This document shows, one piece after another, positions 33,221-47,300 of a DNA stretch of 64,000 nucleotides (position 1 is the stretch's first letter; every line of letters starts with the position of its first letter). The DNA lies in the NCBI GenBank assembly GCA_004194705.1, contig SADC01000504.1:16327-80326 (forward strand), given 5' to 3'. Below the pieces are notes generated by a model. That model was not told the origin of the DNA, searched no databases, and was given only the letters and a program-made list of their open reading frames with translations. The position numbers and the translations under genes are program-made. This DNA is from Ditylenchus dipsaci (lineage: Eukaryota > Nematoda > Chromadorea > Rhabditida > Anguinidae).

Positions 33221-35319
33221 GAACTATTTTGCTAGTGTTAGATTTGATTCCAAAATGTAAGACTTAAAAAAATCATTTATGGCACTTCTCATGGTGACGC
33301 GTATAGTTGTCGGCAATCACAAAATTTCATATTTTCAACAGTTTCGGATACCGTATAATAAATGAATATGCGGTTCAGGAAAATAACTTGAACATCACGT
33401 CAAAAAAATACACTTTTCAACCATAAATGCCTACTTTTTAACCTGAAACGCATACGTTGACTAGAAGTTAGTTTTTAAATATTAATTCCTTAAATTCACC
33501 AGAAAGTGAGAGAAAAATCTAGTTCGACGCAAAGTTCGTGTTCAGAATGGGGGCACTTATTGGGTTGGGGGCGGGTTTTCAATTATTTAAAAATATTGTT
33601 TAAACGACTCCTAAGTAACTTTTATATGCTTAAAACGGTACTTATCCCGTTCACCAACAAAACCTTCCTTAAAACGATAAAAAAGTTATTTCTGACATTT
33701 TTTCACACAATAAATGGATTTTTTGAAAAAAAATTTGGCCGAAATTCTACTTTTCGCCTTGGTCCCCGAGGCATTCCAACCTGAAAGGGTACTTGGATAC
33801 CCAAAAAGATGGAATTTGAACATATTTTGTTTACTCTAAGTATGCAAGCCCTTGCGGCCCGAAGGGGGCACAGGGGCATGAGGGTTAGAGATGGCGCACT
33901 CACTCACCTTATACATGATTCAGAGCAAAACTCTTGATCAAAAATGCATATAGAGACTGTGCTTGCCCAGCCCAAGTGATCAAAACAGGATAAAATACTC
34001 AAAAATGACCAAACCATAGACGGGACCGAGGCAAAAATTGACCAAAACCTAAGAGGGACATTTTGCAAACGAAAAAAAAATTCGAAAAATGTCCTTCCCA
34101 CACTTTTCTCGCCGTTTCTATCGTTTAAACGGCTTAAAAATACATAGACCTCGAAAAAAACGCATTATCGGGCTAACTTAAATAGTGTTCTCCTGCCAAA
34201 TTTACTTATTCTAGCTCATCATACTTCATAAATTTATATTTATGAATAAATAAAAATCTAATAAGTAATTGTAGAGAAGAAGAAAGATTGCCTTACAAGT
34301 AAATTTCGTCCTGAAATGAAAAGTGCGGGAAACATACATGTTCAAATCAAATTTTTGGTAGTTTTGAATAAAAAGCAAAAAATTAGTTAATCCATTAGAA
34401 TCTCCATTACTTTGTTGCTCATCCCTTACGCTTGACATCTTGTGTAACTGTGCCTGATTGCCATCGTTTCGACATCTTTTTGGCGAACCCTAGGATGACA
34501 AGGTCAAAAGTCCCAACCAGTATTGTCAGACCGTAGTGATATTGTATATATTATTTTTAACATGATGATGGGTTACACAGTCATATATACACCCTTTAAG
34601 AAGGTTTCATAATTGTGATCTGAAACCACCTCTTGATCAAATTTAAAGCCAAATAAACCTGCAACTGTGTAACCAAAGGTTAACAGTCTTACAAAGAAAT
34701 TATTTCGTTTTGATCAAGAATGGATCACATTGGCACAAAAGACTGATTTCAAATAGACATAACTCTTTTCTTGACATGATTTTGAAAAATATTTCCAGCA
34801 CTTGATCTTATCGAAAAATTAGTTCAGCTTACAGCGCCTACTTGGTGTAGCCAAGTAGGCACGTTCTCCCTGTCAAATTTTTTTCTACCTATAAGCCCCA
34901 ATATCAAATCTTTTTAAATGGTGTAGGTAAAATGGCCAGAAACAATTTGGTGACTCTAGCCTTCTTTGCGTCTGAAATTTCTGGTTGCGCCTATGACAAT
35001 GCCAAAACTATGTTCATTGTCTGGGGTATTCGTACTGTGGGTGGCCAGCGTGGCAGTCAGCCTGAGCGTTGCCATAAACATAGCAGAGTGGCGAAATTGC
35101 GAGCCATCAATTTTCCGGCGCACAATTTTTCGGCCCGCAATTTTCGCCCCTCCGGCTTAGCAGGTCACAAAAAGATCAATGTTTTTCACATCACATGCCA
35201 AATGAAATTTTAGCTAAAAGCATATCAAATAATGACAAGAAAAAAATCCGTGTTTTTTTTAAATACGCAAATTTATTTTTTCACGCGTACTGTCTAAAGG
35301 AATTTTTCCAAGTTTCAGC
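33221..35319. other. Intergenic spacer, one dispersed repeat copy
   Basis: About 33830-33950 is a diverged copy of the CTCTGGTATGCAT/hairpin family (GCCCTTGCGGCCCGAAGGGGG). A small hairpin GCCTACTTGGTGTAGCCAAGTAGGC is at about 34828-34852. GCCCGCAATTTTCG words near 35130 resemble the 43310 minisatellite. No gene is seen. Confidence 0.45.
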
Positions 35320-38300
35320 ATGACACAGGAGCACAAAGTCATTTTGAAATTCTGTGCCAAAAAATTAGCGTCCCTCAGGCTGTGAATACTTTAACCAGGT
35401 TGCCTTCTCACGAGGGTGGTTTGGAATACGACAGCCAAACTGACTACTTCAGCATTTACTGGAATAAAAATGGGGAGCGCATCAAACAAGTAATTTTTTT
35501 TGAATATTTTGCCTGTGTTTTTTTGAATTATCAAAAATTTTATAGAAGAAAGGTTTCTTCAGCAAAGAGGTCAGAATGAAAAATGAACGCATGTCCAATG
35601 GAACAACTTATGTGATCTGTCTTACTCAGAGTAGGGAAGTCCGTCTGACAGATTTAAGCAGGCAAGATAAGGAGCAATTGCACCAACTACTATTGGCCAG
35701 AACAAAAGGTACAAAATGTCTTAGGCCGGCCAATTTCTAGCCTAAGTTGAACTTCGGGGTATTTTACCAAATAAAACAAAAAATCGTACGGGCCGACATG
35801 ACCCCTCAAATAACCCCCTCTTGGAGTAGCTGAAAATATTCGATTGTAGGAAAACTAAAATCTAACCATTAGTATTTCACCCAGAATATTAAAATATTCG
35901 AACACGGTTTGATAAAACCAAAACAGCGAATTTATTATCCAAAACCTCAAGACTAACGTACTTTCTTTTTGAACACGAATTTAGGACGCTACTTGCATAT
36001 ACTCCCCCCCCCAATTAACTTTTTTAAAAGTGTTTTAAAACACCTTATATCGACTTAAAATCGCCTCAGGAGTTCAAGAAAGATCTTGCTCGGAATTATG
36101 TCTAAGGTAAGTGAGTGCGCGCATCTCTAACCAACCAAGCCCCCTGCGCCCCCTTCGGGGCGCAGGGGCTTGGTTGGTTAGAGATGCGCACACCCATATA
36201 CCTTAGACGCAAATCACTCGAAAGTGACTCTGGATGCATAAAAATGTATGCATACCAGAGTTTATTAATGCGGTAGGCCCCAGTCCACAAAACTATGTTC
36301 AGCATCTTCCTTTTTGTTCAAAATTGGCCCCTTTTTGGTCTGTTTCCACCTAATACAGCCTTAAATCCCTCGAAAATGGTCAAAATGGATACTTTTCGGT
36401 GGTCCGGAAACTCGATTTTTTATTTGCCAGAACTCAAAAATAATGTCTTTTTTGAGCTTCTGAGGTGATTTTAGATCGATATAGGGTGTTTGGGAACATT
36501 TTAAAAAAAAAAGTTCGTTTGGGGGGGGGGGTATATGCAAGTAGCGCCGAATTTAGTTAATTAGGACGCTACTCGGTAATAGTGAGAGTTCGAGTCAGAA
36601 TTTTCGAGTGAATTTCAGGGGTTATTTGATGGAGGCGGGGGGGGGGGGGGTTATTTGGAGGGCGGGGTGTTATTAGCGGTATTTACGGTACGGGCCTGAT
36701 TATAGTTAATAAATTTCTATATAAATTTGGACTAGGTTATCCGTTACGTTTTTAATAAATCGGATTGTTTCAAATTTTTATCAATACAAAGCCGGAAAAG
36801 TTCAACCTTAAGTTGAGCTACAAGTTTTTGGCTACCTTTTGAGCTACTGAACAATCTATTTTAGCGATTGCTCAGCGACTAGTATCAATTTCAAACCTCA
36901 GAGTCATCGGTTTTTGATGGTAATTCCACTTTTTAGGCACGTTCTTGAGTTTTTAAAACTTTTTCGGTACTAAGTCGGAAGAAACTCAACGTTAAATGTA
37001 GAGCGACCTTTTAGCTACATTCTGAGCTTTTGAACGAATTGATTCAGCAATTTTTCCAATGGCTTTTTCACGTACTTCGAGTTCGTTTTTGAGTTCGAGT
37101 TCGGATCAAGGGTATTCACGTAGCGAAAAATCCGAACTCGCACTCGAACACGATCTCAAACTCGAAGTACTTGAACAAGCTATAAGATGAGTATAAATTT
37201 TTAGCCTCAAAGTTATTGTCTGCATCGCAAAACTGGCACCGGACACCAACCTCCGTCCGGAAAAGATCAAATTTTACTGTTCGTTGAATCTACACGACTA
37301 TGGATATAAAGTCATGATGTTCGAAATAAATACCGTATTTCCTCTAATAAGCGCCCCCGCTCTAATAAGCGCCCCCTCTCGACTTTGAGAATCTGGATAT
37401 CAATGTAGAAGCGATATTTTGCAAAGCTGTTTGATGCATTTTCTTAACTCCCACGAGCTGTACCGATTCCACTTTCAAGATTTTGGTTGAGCACCCAAAA
37501 AATCTCGAAATCGAATTCCAATTTTTCCGATTTTTGGGGTTTGAAAAATAAGCGCCCCGGGCGCTTATTAAAGGAAATACGGTAAGCACAACCTCTGTCT
37601 CCTCAAATCGAGACATATTTTGCAAAAAATTTATTGGAGCCTAAAAATGTTTTCAGGAGTCTACTTTTTTCAGCAATTGCCCTGGAACCGCCAAAAGCAG
37701 TAGTCAAAGAGGAGCAAAAAGAGAAAAGAAAACCTTCATGCGATTCCAAATCCAGTTTTGCCTTGAGTGCCTACGACACACCGTCCTCTTCCAACAAGGC
37801 AAAGCCAGAGAACGGAACTATCGACCTGACTAAAAGCAAACCCAAAAGGTGGGTTTCTATAATGCCGATTTTTAAATAACTGAAAAATGCCCATTTTCCA
37901 GATCTTTTCGTGAACTCCTTGTCCTTCACTCAAACAAAAAAGTTGAGTCTGTCAAGTCAGAAGTGCCCAAAGCAGAGACGCCTATTCCTCCAGTCAGCAG
38001 TCGACTTTCAACAAATGCAAACAGGATTGCTCCACAAAACACTCCGATCACCTCAAGGGTTTCCATCGGAAAGTAGAATATTTTATGTCATTTGGTGCAT
38101 AGTGAACGAAATATGTTTTTTCAGAGATTTGGCCAAGCGAAAGTTCTCACTAACAAGCCGAACATCAAAAAGTCCTGAGCGTAAATCTACCCTGACCAGT
38201 CGACTCTCCTACAGTCCAGTGGCGAAAACTTCAAGAGCTAGATCGTAAGTATTTACAAAACAACTGGATTCACAAAATATTTTGGAGCCGAAAAGATAAA

Positions 38301-41300
38301 ATTTTCACATAGGCTCTGCTACTACTTCACAAACAGCTTACCGTTCGTGCAAATCGTACTTAAGTTTCCGCTATGTTTATTAGGAACAAAAAGGGTCATA
38401 CTGTCAGACAAGTTTGTAGCATTAAAAGCTATAGAGCGATGGAAGCCTTCGAATTTGTTGGGACATGTCGACCCACGGAAAATTTATGCGCTCTTTATGT
38501 ATATAAATATTTTTGTGCAGGTTGCGGGATGGAAAGTGCAATTCCGCGAAGACATATTTGGATCAAGTGAAGTCGCTTCTAAAAAAGAAATCGGGTTATA
38601 AATAAATAAATAAACAAAGTTTGTGCATTTCTTTAAGTAACTTTAACACGCAAAAGGCTGGGTGTGCCAAACTATGAGTTTTGTGCAGGATTTCACGCTG
38701 AACCTAAGGTTGGAAAGAATTGCAAACGGGACGGATGCTAACGTTTGAAACGGCTTTTTTGAATCTCTTCACCTGTTAGCAACCCTGAATTCTGCCACCA
38801 TATTCTTTTGTGGGATTCTGAATCGAATTTGTGAAAAAATTTACCCCCTTTAGTAAATTTTTTATAGCAAATCCCAAAAAAACTAAGTTTCAGGCGCTTT
38901 TGGCGGTAAAATCCCAACTGGCAGCCCTTCCAACTGGCAGCCCCCAACTGGCAGCCCTCCCAACTGGCAGCCCCAACTGGCAGCCTTCCCAACTGGCAGC
39001 CCCGACTGGCAGCTTTTTTTCGAATTTTATAGCCCTGACACGGAAAAATGTTTCAAATTAAAAAGCCGTCGTGTGTCTGTTCTAGTATTGGCACTTCTTT
39101 AGTCCCCACCCATACCCGGATATTTCAAAAATGACCCAAAATCATCTCCCGAACTCATTTTTCTGCACAATTTGGATTGTATGAAAAACATTTTTTTAAA
39201 ATTTGGTTATATGAGGGGGGGGACTAAAGAAATATTACTAAACACTTGAGGATTTTGAACAGTTTTTTCTTTCTGGGGCCTACCGCATGAATAAACTCTG
39301 GTATGCATATGTTTTTATGCATCCGAAGTCATTTTCGAGTGATTTGTGTCTCAGGCATGTGTGTGTGCGCATCTCAACCCCTAAGCCACCAAGCCCCTGC
39401 GCCCCCGAAGGGGGCGCAGGGGGCTCGGTTGGTTAGAGATGCGCGCACACACATGCCTGAGACATAATTCCGAGCAAGACTCTTAATCAAAAATGCATTT
39501 AGAGACTCTTTTGCCCAGCTCCAGCAAGAAAAATGTGATAAATCACTAAAAAATTACCCTAAACAAAGAATGAATCTGAAAAGTGCCAATTGTGGCTGAA
39601 AAGTGCCACCTTTTGGCTGAAAAGGGCCACTCTTCAGCTAAAAGAAATGAAGTGAGAGTTTTTCTGTCAGTTGGGGGCTGCCAGTCGGGGCTGCCAGTTG
39701 GGAAGGCTGCCAGTTGGGGGCTGCCAGTTGGGAGGGCTGCCAGTTGGGGCTGCCAGTTGGGAGGGCTGCCAGTTGGGGGCTGCCAGTTGGGAGGCTGCCA
39801 GTTGGGGGCTGCCAGTTGGAACGGCTGCCAGTTGGGTGTCGTTCCTTCTGGCCATCTGGGGTGGGATTCTGAGGGATTCAAGTCACTTTCCGACTAAAAA
39901 ATCCATTCCCACAGACCTTGACTAAAAATGTGAAATGCGATAAGTAAATAATTTTGCGATGAAAAAATACTTTTTTTGCGGGAAAATCAAACGGTGAGAA
40001 AAAATATTATCCGTCAAAAATTGTTTTTAGACCATCATGTGAGCGAAAATCGTATATGGCAGATGAACAAGACACCCCACCTTGTTTGACTGGAATGGAA
40101 AGATGGGTTACACAAAGACCTTCGACTAGCAGCGCTCTTTCTAAATCCTCATTTTTCTTTGATGGCAAGAGGAAAATTCAGGGGTAACTAATTTGTTTTA
40201 TTGCACTAAATAAATCTCAAATAAACTTTTCCAGCCTATCCAACGTGGGCAACAGCTGCTATATGGGTTCCGTGGTGCAAGCTCTTTTTCACCTGGACTT
40301 CACCACTGATTTGTGCAAGCTGATTCAGCGCTGGACTAACTACTATTCCCGATCTGACGAAAAAGCACCTTTCTCACAGTAAATTTTACTTCACACTGCC
40401 ACTCATTTATCATCGTCGAAAGCAGCACGTTGAACGACTTGTATTCACTACCTCGTTTCCATAGAAATTGGGATCCGATAACAGAGCAACCATAGAAGTA
40501 GGAAGTCGGATCTCGAAGTCTTTGCTATCCGGCAGTAGCGTGAAAATTTTTAAATTATCTTTCTACCGGCAAAGTTCTGCAGACCTTACAGTCAACTACG
40601 CTTTTTTGTATTCTAGAACCTTCGCAGCTGGTCGGGGGAAAGTTCAGCAAAGACCCAAATTAGCTAGCAAATTTTGATGGGGTCAGAAATATTCATTCAT
40701 TCATTCGGTTACTTATTTATATAAATTCTTTGTTTATATGAATTTCAGAAAGAAAATTTTTTCAGAGATTTTGAAAAAGTTCCTTGCTGAACTTGCAGCT
40801 TTAATTTTCTGTTCAAATTTGAATACTGAACCTTGAAGAAGAATTTTAGTTGAACTACCGTATATTCTCTATTAGAAGACCACTCTCTAATAGACGCTCA
40901 CCTCTCCTATATTTGACAAAAATCTCAAAAAAGACCATTTCTGATTAAAGATTTTCGGGGATTCAAAAATAGACTCCCACAGGCCTCTAATAAAAAATGT
41001 GCGGTGTCTAGTTTCCGCTGGAACATCTCAAAATGAATTTTTAGAGCTTTTGTGGCTCTTTTCAAGTCGAAATCAGAGCTAGTTCGTGAATCTATCAAAG
41101 ACATGCGTGCTATCATCAACGATTTGGGCAAGTTTAGCGGTAGTAAAGAAGAGGTATGGCTTTGTTGAAAAAAAGTTTTCTTAAAATTGCTAGTTAAAAA
41201 AATTTAGGATGCCCACGAGTTTTTTGTCTTCATTTTGACGGAAATACAACGAGAAATGAGTGAGCTGAAAAAAATGGCTGGACCAAACTACAAAATGAAC

Positions 41301-44300
41301 GATTTTGTTGAGGAGTATTTTGGCTACCGAATAGTGAAAATGCTCAAGTGTGAAAAGTGCAATTCCAGCAGCACATCCACTGAAGATGGAAATCATCTCA
41401 TTTTGCAACTATCTGAACAGACGTGAGTAGCTAAGTCTTTAGTTGGAGTCAATATTGTTGACTCACAACATTATTGTGACACTTGTCAACCAAAAATTTT
41501 TGGATCACTGATTTTGACTAAAGATACTGTCAGGGACGTGTTTATCATCACTGAGACACTCTGGCTTGATATAACAGCGAAAAATATAAATTAATTACCG
41601 TATTTACTGTATTAACTCCCCACCCTCTAATAACTCCCCACCCTCTAATAAGTCCTCACCCTACGGACCTTATATCTCAGCCTGGAGCGAATATTTCGCA
41701 AATCTGTTTTTTGCGGTTTCTTAGTTGCCGCGAGTTTACCTGATTACACTTTTCAGATTTTGGTTGAGCACCCAAAAATCTCAAAATCGACCTCAAAATT
41801 TTTCGATTTTTCAGAGGTTGAAAAATAACTCCCCATGGGACTTAATACAGTAAATACGGTATTTATAATGAATCTGAACAGTTTTCATTCCCATTAAAAT
41901 ATTGTTTTCGATATAACTATAGTTAAACTCGACAATATTTCTTTGCTTGGCTAAATCAGAACACCACTTTTCTGGTCCAACTTTCATGCAGTCAATCTTC
42001 GATATAGTGCGACCTTCTAAATTTCGTCCCCCTAGGGTCCAACACTTTTTTACCTCAAATTTTTGAAAATTTTTGTCGAATCTGATTTGCCAGTCTGATT
42101 ACCAAAATCGTACAGATTCTGATATAACCGGTCGTTTTTTTTTGAATAGCGAAATTTTCGGCGTCAGAGCGCGTGGGTATCAATATTGTGAGGCTAGACT
42201 ATTCTCAAAAAGGGCTGACTGCTGTTTTTAATTAGCTTTCGAGATTCAGCTTGAATATATATACATAATATTTGTATATATATACAAATATTAAAAATGG
42301 TTTTACGGGTTTCAGTAGAAAAAACTTATTATAAGTAAAACTCATCGATATGTTTTCTGCCTTTGAAATTTAACGTATCGCTGCTATTCTGTTTCGGCTA
42401 GATAACAAGCAAGTTGCGCAGTTATTCCATACGAAATTCTATTGAACTAACGTTTCCCATCTGCGTTCGAATCTAAAAAAAATCATTGAGACCTACATCA
42501 ATGACCGAACTTACCAAAAAAATCGACTACGAATTGTTTCATGTCATTCAGATCAACACTGCTTATATTCCGCTAGAAATTTTCGCTAGATGAAGACAGT
42601 GTGGTTTGACCAAAAGCGGTCTTATTGCCAAAATAAGAAAAATCCAAAACCGGCATTATCATATTGAAAATTCTAAATTCATCAGGAAAAATCTGTGGTC
42701 ATGATTCCGTCGACAACTGCAATAGTACAAACTGATTAATGAATCGATTGAAAAAATTGATTAAGTTTTTTCAATAGAGCTTTATTTCAGGTACAAAAAG
42801 CCAGAAATTATCGATCTGCTATCAGCTGCCCTCTTGAGTGGTGAAGAAAACAGTATGTGCAGATGTGGTTTGAAAATGAAAAATTAAATCAGCAATTTTC
42901 ACGACATCCAAAGTAGTCTTTCGATATAACTTAATTTGTTACAAAATATAGCATAACAATTGTTTCAGATGCATCGTGCTTGTGTTAATGAGATATGCTT
43001 TTGACAAAGAGACATCTGAACGCTCAAAATTTCTTCTTCAATAAAAGTCAGCGAGCAATTTCATTTGACGCCAAACAAAAATGCTACTCAAGACGAGAAT
43101 TCTACACCTTACTTAGGCAGTTTTGAAACACCAAAAATCAGGTAATTGTTCGGAAATAGCTGGTATAATTGATTGGAAAATATTTTACTGGTGCTTCCTC
43201 AAAAGGGCGAGAAAATTCAAATTCTTTTAAACCAAAAATATTATCGGCTGTATTGGACTTTGGAGTGATAAAAATATGGCTCAGATCAATTTTTGAAGGT
43301 GAATAAATTTGGGTGCAGGCCGTTTCGTCGCCACAATTTCGTCGCCACAATTTTGTCGCCCACAATTTTTGTCGCCACAATTTTTGTCGCCACAATTTTC
43401 GTCGCCCGCAATTTGTGTCGCCGGCATATTTTCGTCGCCGGTATACTTTCGTCGCCACAGTTTTCGTCGCCCGCAATTTTCGTCGCAGGCATATTTTTTG
43501 CCTTGAGTTGTTAAATCGAGCATGGACTGTATTTTTGTTGGCACAATTGTCTATTGATTTTACGTGTTTAGCGTCGTTACGGTTTGTCACGTTTCTTTCT
43601 CTCTTTATTTGTTGGCTATACTTGAAACACCCGTCAAAAACATTAAATCTCCAGTCAAAATAATTGAATCTCCCGTCCATTTTTTAAAAGTTCTCGTTCT
43701 CGGTGTATATGTTTCAAATTTTTTATTTTTTTATCAGCATGTAGCCCTGAATTTCTAGTTTCTGATAAGATGTCAATTAGGTTGATACAATTTTGAAAAG
43801 TGGTAGAACAGTTCGTTTTGAAAAAAGGTGTTGTTTTGAAAAACTCAATTTTTCTCCTGTTTTTCAAAATTGTATCAAGCTAGTTCAGAATATTAAATTT
43901 ATGCAAAAACGACTTATCATGATATGGTTTTCTAGAAAACACGTTTGACCAATTGACCATTTTAATGCATCCAAAATAGAGTTGTGAAAACAATCGAGCA
44001 GATTGTTTTCGATCATATGCTCGAGCATTCGCATATTTTTTCGAGCATATGCTAGCATATTGCTCATATCAGATGAACGTGAACAGTGCCTGTACAATTT
44101 AGAAAGATTAGTCTGTGAAAACTCTTTAAAAAGAGTGAATTTTCAGTCCTTAGAGAACCGTTCCATTGATACATAACTTTAACTGTTAAGCTTTTAAAAC
44201 AGATAAGCGATTCTGTAACACCTAACGCAAAATTTTGCTTAAGTCCCCAAGCTGATATTTTCAAACAGCAATAGTTTTTCATCTTAGCTTTGAAATTTTA

Positions 44301-47300
44301 TTTGAAAACGCTAAAAACTCAACAAAGACGCACAAAAAATAGCTTGTGGATTGAAGCAACCTGCAAAGGTAGATCTTCCAGAATTTAGCCAACTTGATGA
44401 GAAATTTTTTAAAAATTAAAATTGAGGCACCGACTGCTAAAATCGCTTCACCGGGCACAGACTTTTGAATTTACGGCACCGGGTACCCACCAAGCACCTA
44501 CCTCCGAATTTTCGGCACCGGTGCCGTTACAGCACTTGTTTAAAGGTGGCGGAAGTTTGGTATTGGGTTGTACTAGGTAGTAAATTACGATTTCATGATT
44601 GCTTGTATATTTTTTGTGTACATATTAAATCTAATCAATTTTTGCGCTGCCTTAGACATCGTACTCAGGCTTTTGAAAGATCATTATTATTACAAACTAT
44701 CGGTGACTCAATTTTTTTATTTTTTTCTATTCTTATTTAATAAAAACTTATAATATTTCAAATTAAAATGTGGAGCTCACTTGAGGAACAAATGATTAAT
44801 CAATTTAGGAACAGAAGTTTCCAGAGCATCGAAAACACACCTGGTGGAAGGGGAATCAAAGCAACAAGTACTCCGCTACCTTATGTAGACACAGATCTGG
44901 CGGTTATTGAGGAGAGCATAGACCAGGAAAAGGTAATTTTTTTCACTTGTCAACTTTTCTTAAACTCAAAAAAAAATTCAAAGTTCGATAATAATTCAAA
45001 ATATTGCAGTCACCCACTTCACCATAATACTAACTTGACCAAAAAAGTGCGCAGTCACTGCCGTACTTTCCGGATAAATACCCGATACACATACACTGCT
45101 GTGGAATAAATTACAGTATTTTCTTTGACATGTTATACAGTCTGTTGTAAAATTATAGACGCACCCCACTTTTTGGCGGTTTTAGCGATTTTTCAAAGAA
45201 CCCTTGGATTTTTCATTTCCATTATTTTCTTCGTCCAAAAAATATGCACCCAGTTTGATTGTTGAATGAGCATGAATCAATTTTCGAAAATGTGCTGTTG
45301 CAAAATTATAGACGCAGTACTTTATTTCACCTATTCACCCAAATATCCTAATCCGAATTAGACATTAGTTGACGACATTAGTTGAGTTGACTACAGATTT
45401 AGCTCCATCTGTTTTACTCTCAGTCACCTTGGCATAAATGTTACGAGCACACAACTAAGAGATTTGCGAGTAAATAAACAGCTTGAAAAATAGAGAAAAC
45501 TTACAACGTTCTGCAGGGCAAACTGTGCTACATCAAATTGATTTCTCTGAGCTCCAAATCGACTGCTTCTGCTGTGTGTGCATGGTGTCCAAGACTCATC
45601 CCGACGCAGTGTCCATCGGCATTGCTTTCCAAAGTTTTCTTGCATCCGTTGGAATACCTCTTGCATAATCATGTCCGCGTATGAGAGTAGTTGTAAGAGT
45701 GCCCTGAATTAATCTCAATTTTACTGATTGCAAGCATTGTGGAAAAAAAACCTTGACAAATTACGAGATTCTTGCCACGGCGAGATTGCATCAGACGCAG
45801 CTCCACCTCAGGCATGACCACTGCTTTTCGCTTCTTCGCTCTGCTCTTAGGAATAGTTTGACTTGTCCTTTCTTTTTCCAAATTTTGGCTTTCATTGGCT
45901 TGAACGATATCTTCCATTTCGTTAAGCTCTTCTTCTGAGGAAGTTGCCTCATCTTCACTGCTGCTATACTCTATATCGCTGAGCATCTGAAATAGCAGAG
46001 ATAATGGTGCAGTATTACATCAGACGGTAAAAATAGTAGGCAAATTTTCACCAGGGAAACACGGAAAACTATGTGGAAAAGTTAGTGATTGTCGAAGTAG
46101 TTTTCGGTAAATCATCCGATTGTCAAAACGTATTATAAACGAAATCAGCGATTGGCGAACTATCTTAATTGGCGTAATATCCTCTTTTCGAAGTATCTGA
46201 TTATTCAAATAGGCGATTTTTCAATTATCTAATTGTCAAAGCTATATAAAGCCAATTTTTATTAATTTAAATAAATTAAATTAAATGAATTTAGAATTTG
46301 AAACCTATTTAATAATTTAGCTGAGAATGTTATAAACACATTTTCTTCGAGTAGTTTTTGAAGATACTGTTCTAAAATATATAGGGTTGTCGACTTTCGA
46401 CTTTTAAGTCGAAAGTTGAAAGGTCGAAATTTTTTTAAGTGAGATTTTTTTTACCGGAGTGTAAATCTGATTTACAATGTATACCCAACTTTTAATTCTG
46501 AGCATATGTTGTAAAATCAGATTTTCGCTCCGAGGCCAAAAATCGACCTTAAAAAATTTCGACCTTTCGACTTAAAAGTCGAAAGTCGACAACCCTAAAA
46601 ATATGAATAAATATAAAACTATGAAACCCGTTTCAGAGCCAAACCAAGGAATAATTGAACGCAGAAATTTTGTTACAACCCAATACTTTCTTTGGGGCAG
46701 ATACGTTTTGAGCAAATTTACTAAATTGCGGGTGAATGCATTGCTGAGCAAATTTACTTTTTTTGTTGCATATAATCAAGTAAATTTTATCTTATCTCAA
46801 AAAGCCTATGTCCTGTCCCATAAGAAGTATTTCTGTCCCCAAAAAGTATATTTGTTTCAGAAAAAAACGGTTACCCATGAAAATTTATGCAGCACTTTTT
46901 GCTAGGAAATTTGCCTGTTACCAACAAGCAGGTTCTTGAAATACTTTATATACTCTAGTAATCACCCACCCCTCTCGTTTAAAACCGTATTCTTAGCGTT
47001 CTGTTAATTTTTAATTTTTTAAATCCTAAATAGCTCAGTATAGTGAATATCTATGGTGTGCGATCAATTATTTAACAAAATTTCAACATTGTCTGAAGGC
47101 CAAACAAATCACACTATTTAACTAAAATCAGGTGCTGAAAACGGTTTGTTAAGGGCCATTGCCGTCTCCGACAATGGTTGTCCCCCGCCAATTGAAAAAA
47201 ATCCCTATAACTGAACTTCTGTACGAAATTTTAGCTTGGTTTCTAACACAACCATACCCAAAAGTGAATTCTAGGACTTGTTTTGTTAGAAACCAAGTTA

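Noticed and set aside
39546..39925. Long frames rich in NWQP / LPVG repeats
   Set aside because: They follow the CAACTGGCAGCCC array in the foldback arm and have no splice or domain support.
42969..43141. Truncated USP ending at the TAA and AATAAA near 43035
   Set aside because: A one-base slip restores a frame that continues to a good donor at 43141 in the phase needed by the next exon, and the His box is found downstream.
43281..43680. Six overlapping open frames on both strands, Cys/Gly/Arg-rich
   Set aside because: All are translations of the GTCGCCACAATTTT minisatellite.
44768..44932. Separate gene starting at the ATG at 44768 (MWSSLEEQM)
   Set aside because: An acceptor (AATTTAG) at 44808 gives an exon whose phase matches the preceding USP exon end at 43141, and the later exons supply the missing USP His box. 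A separate gene remains a minority option.
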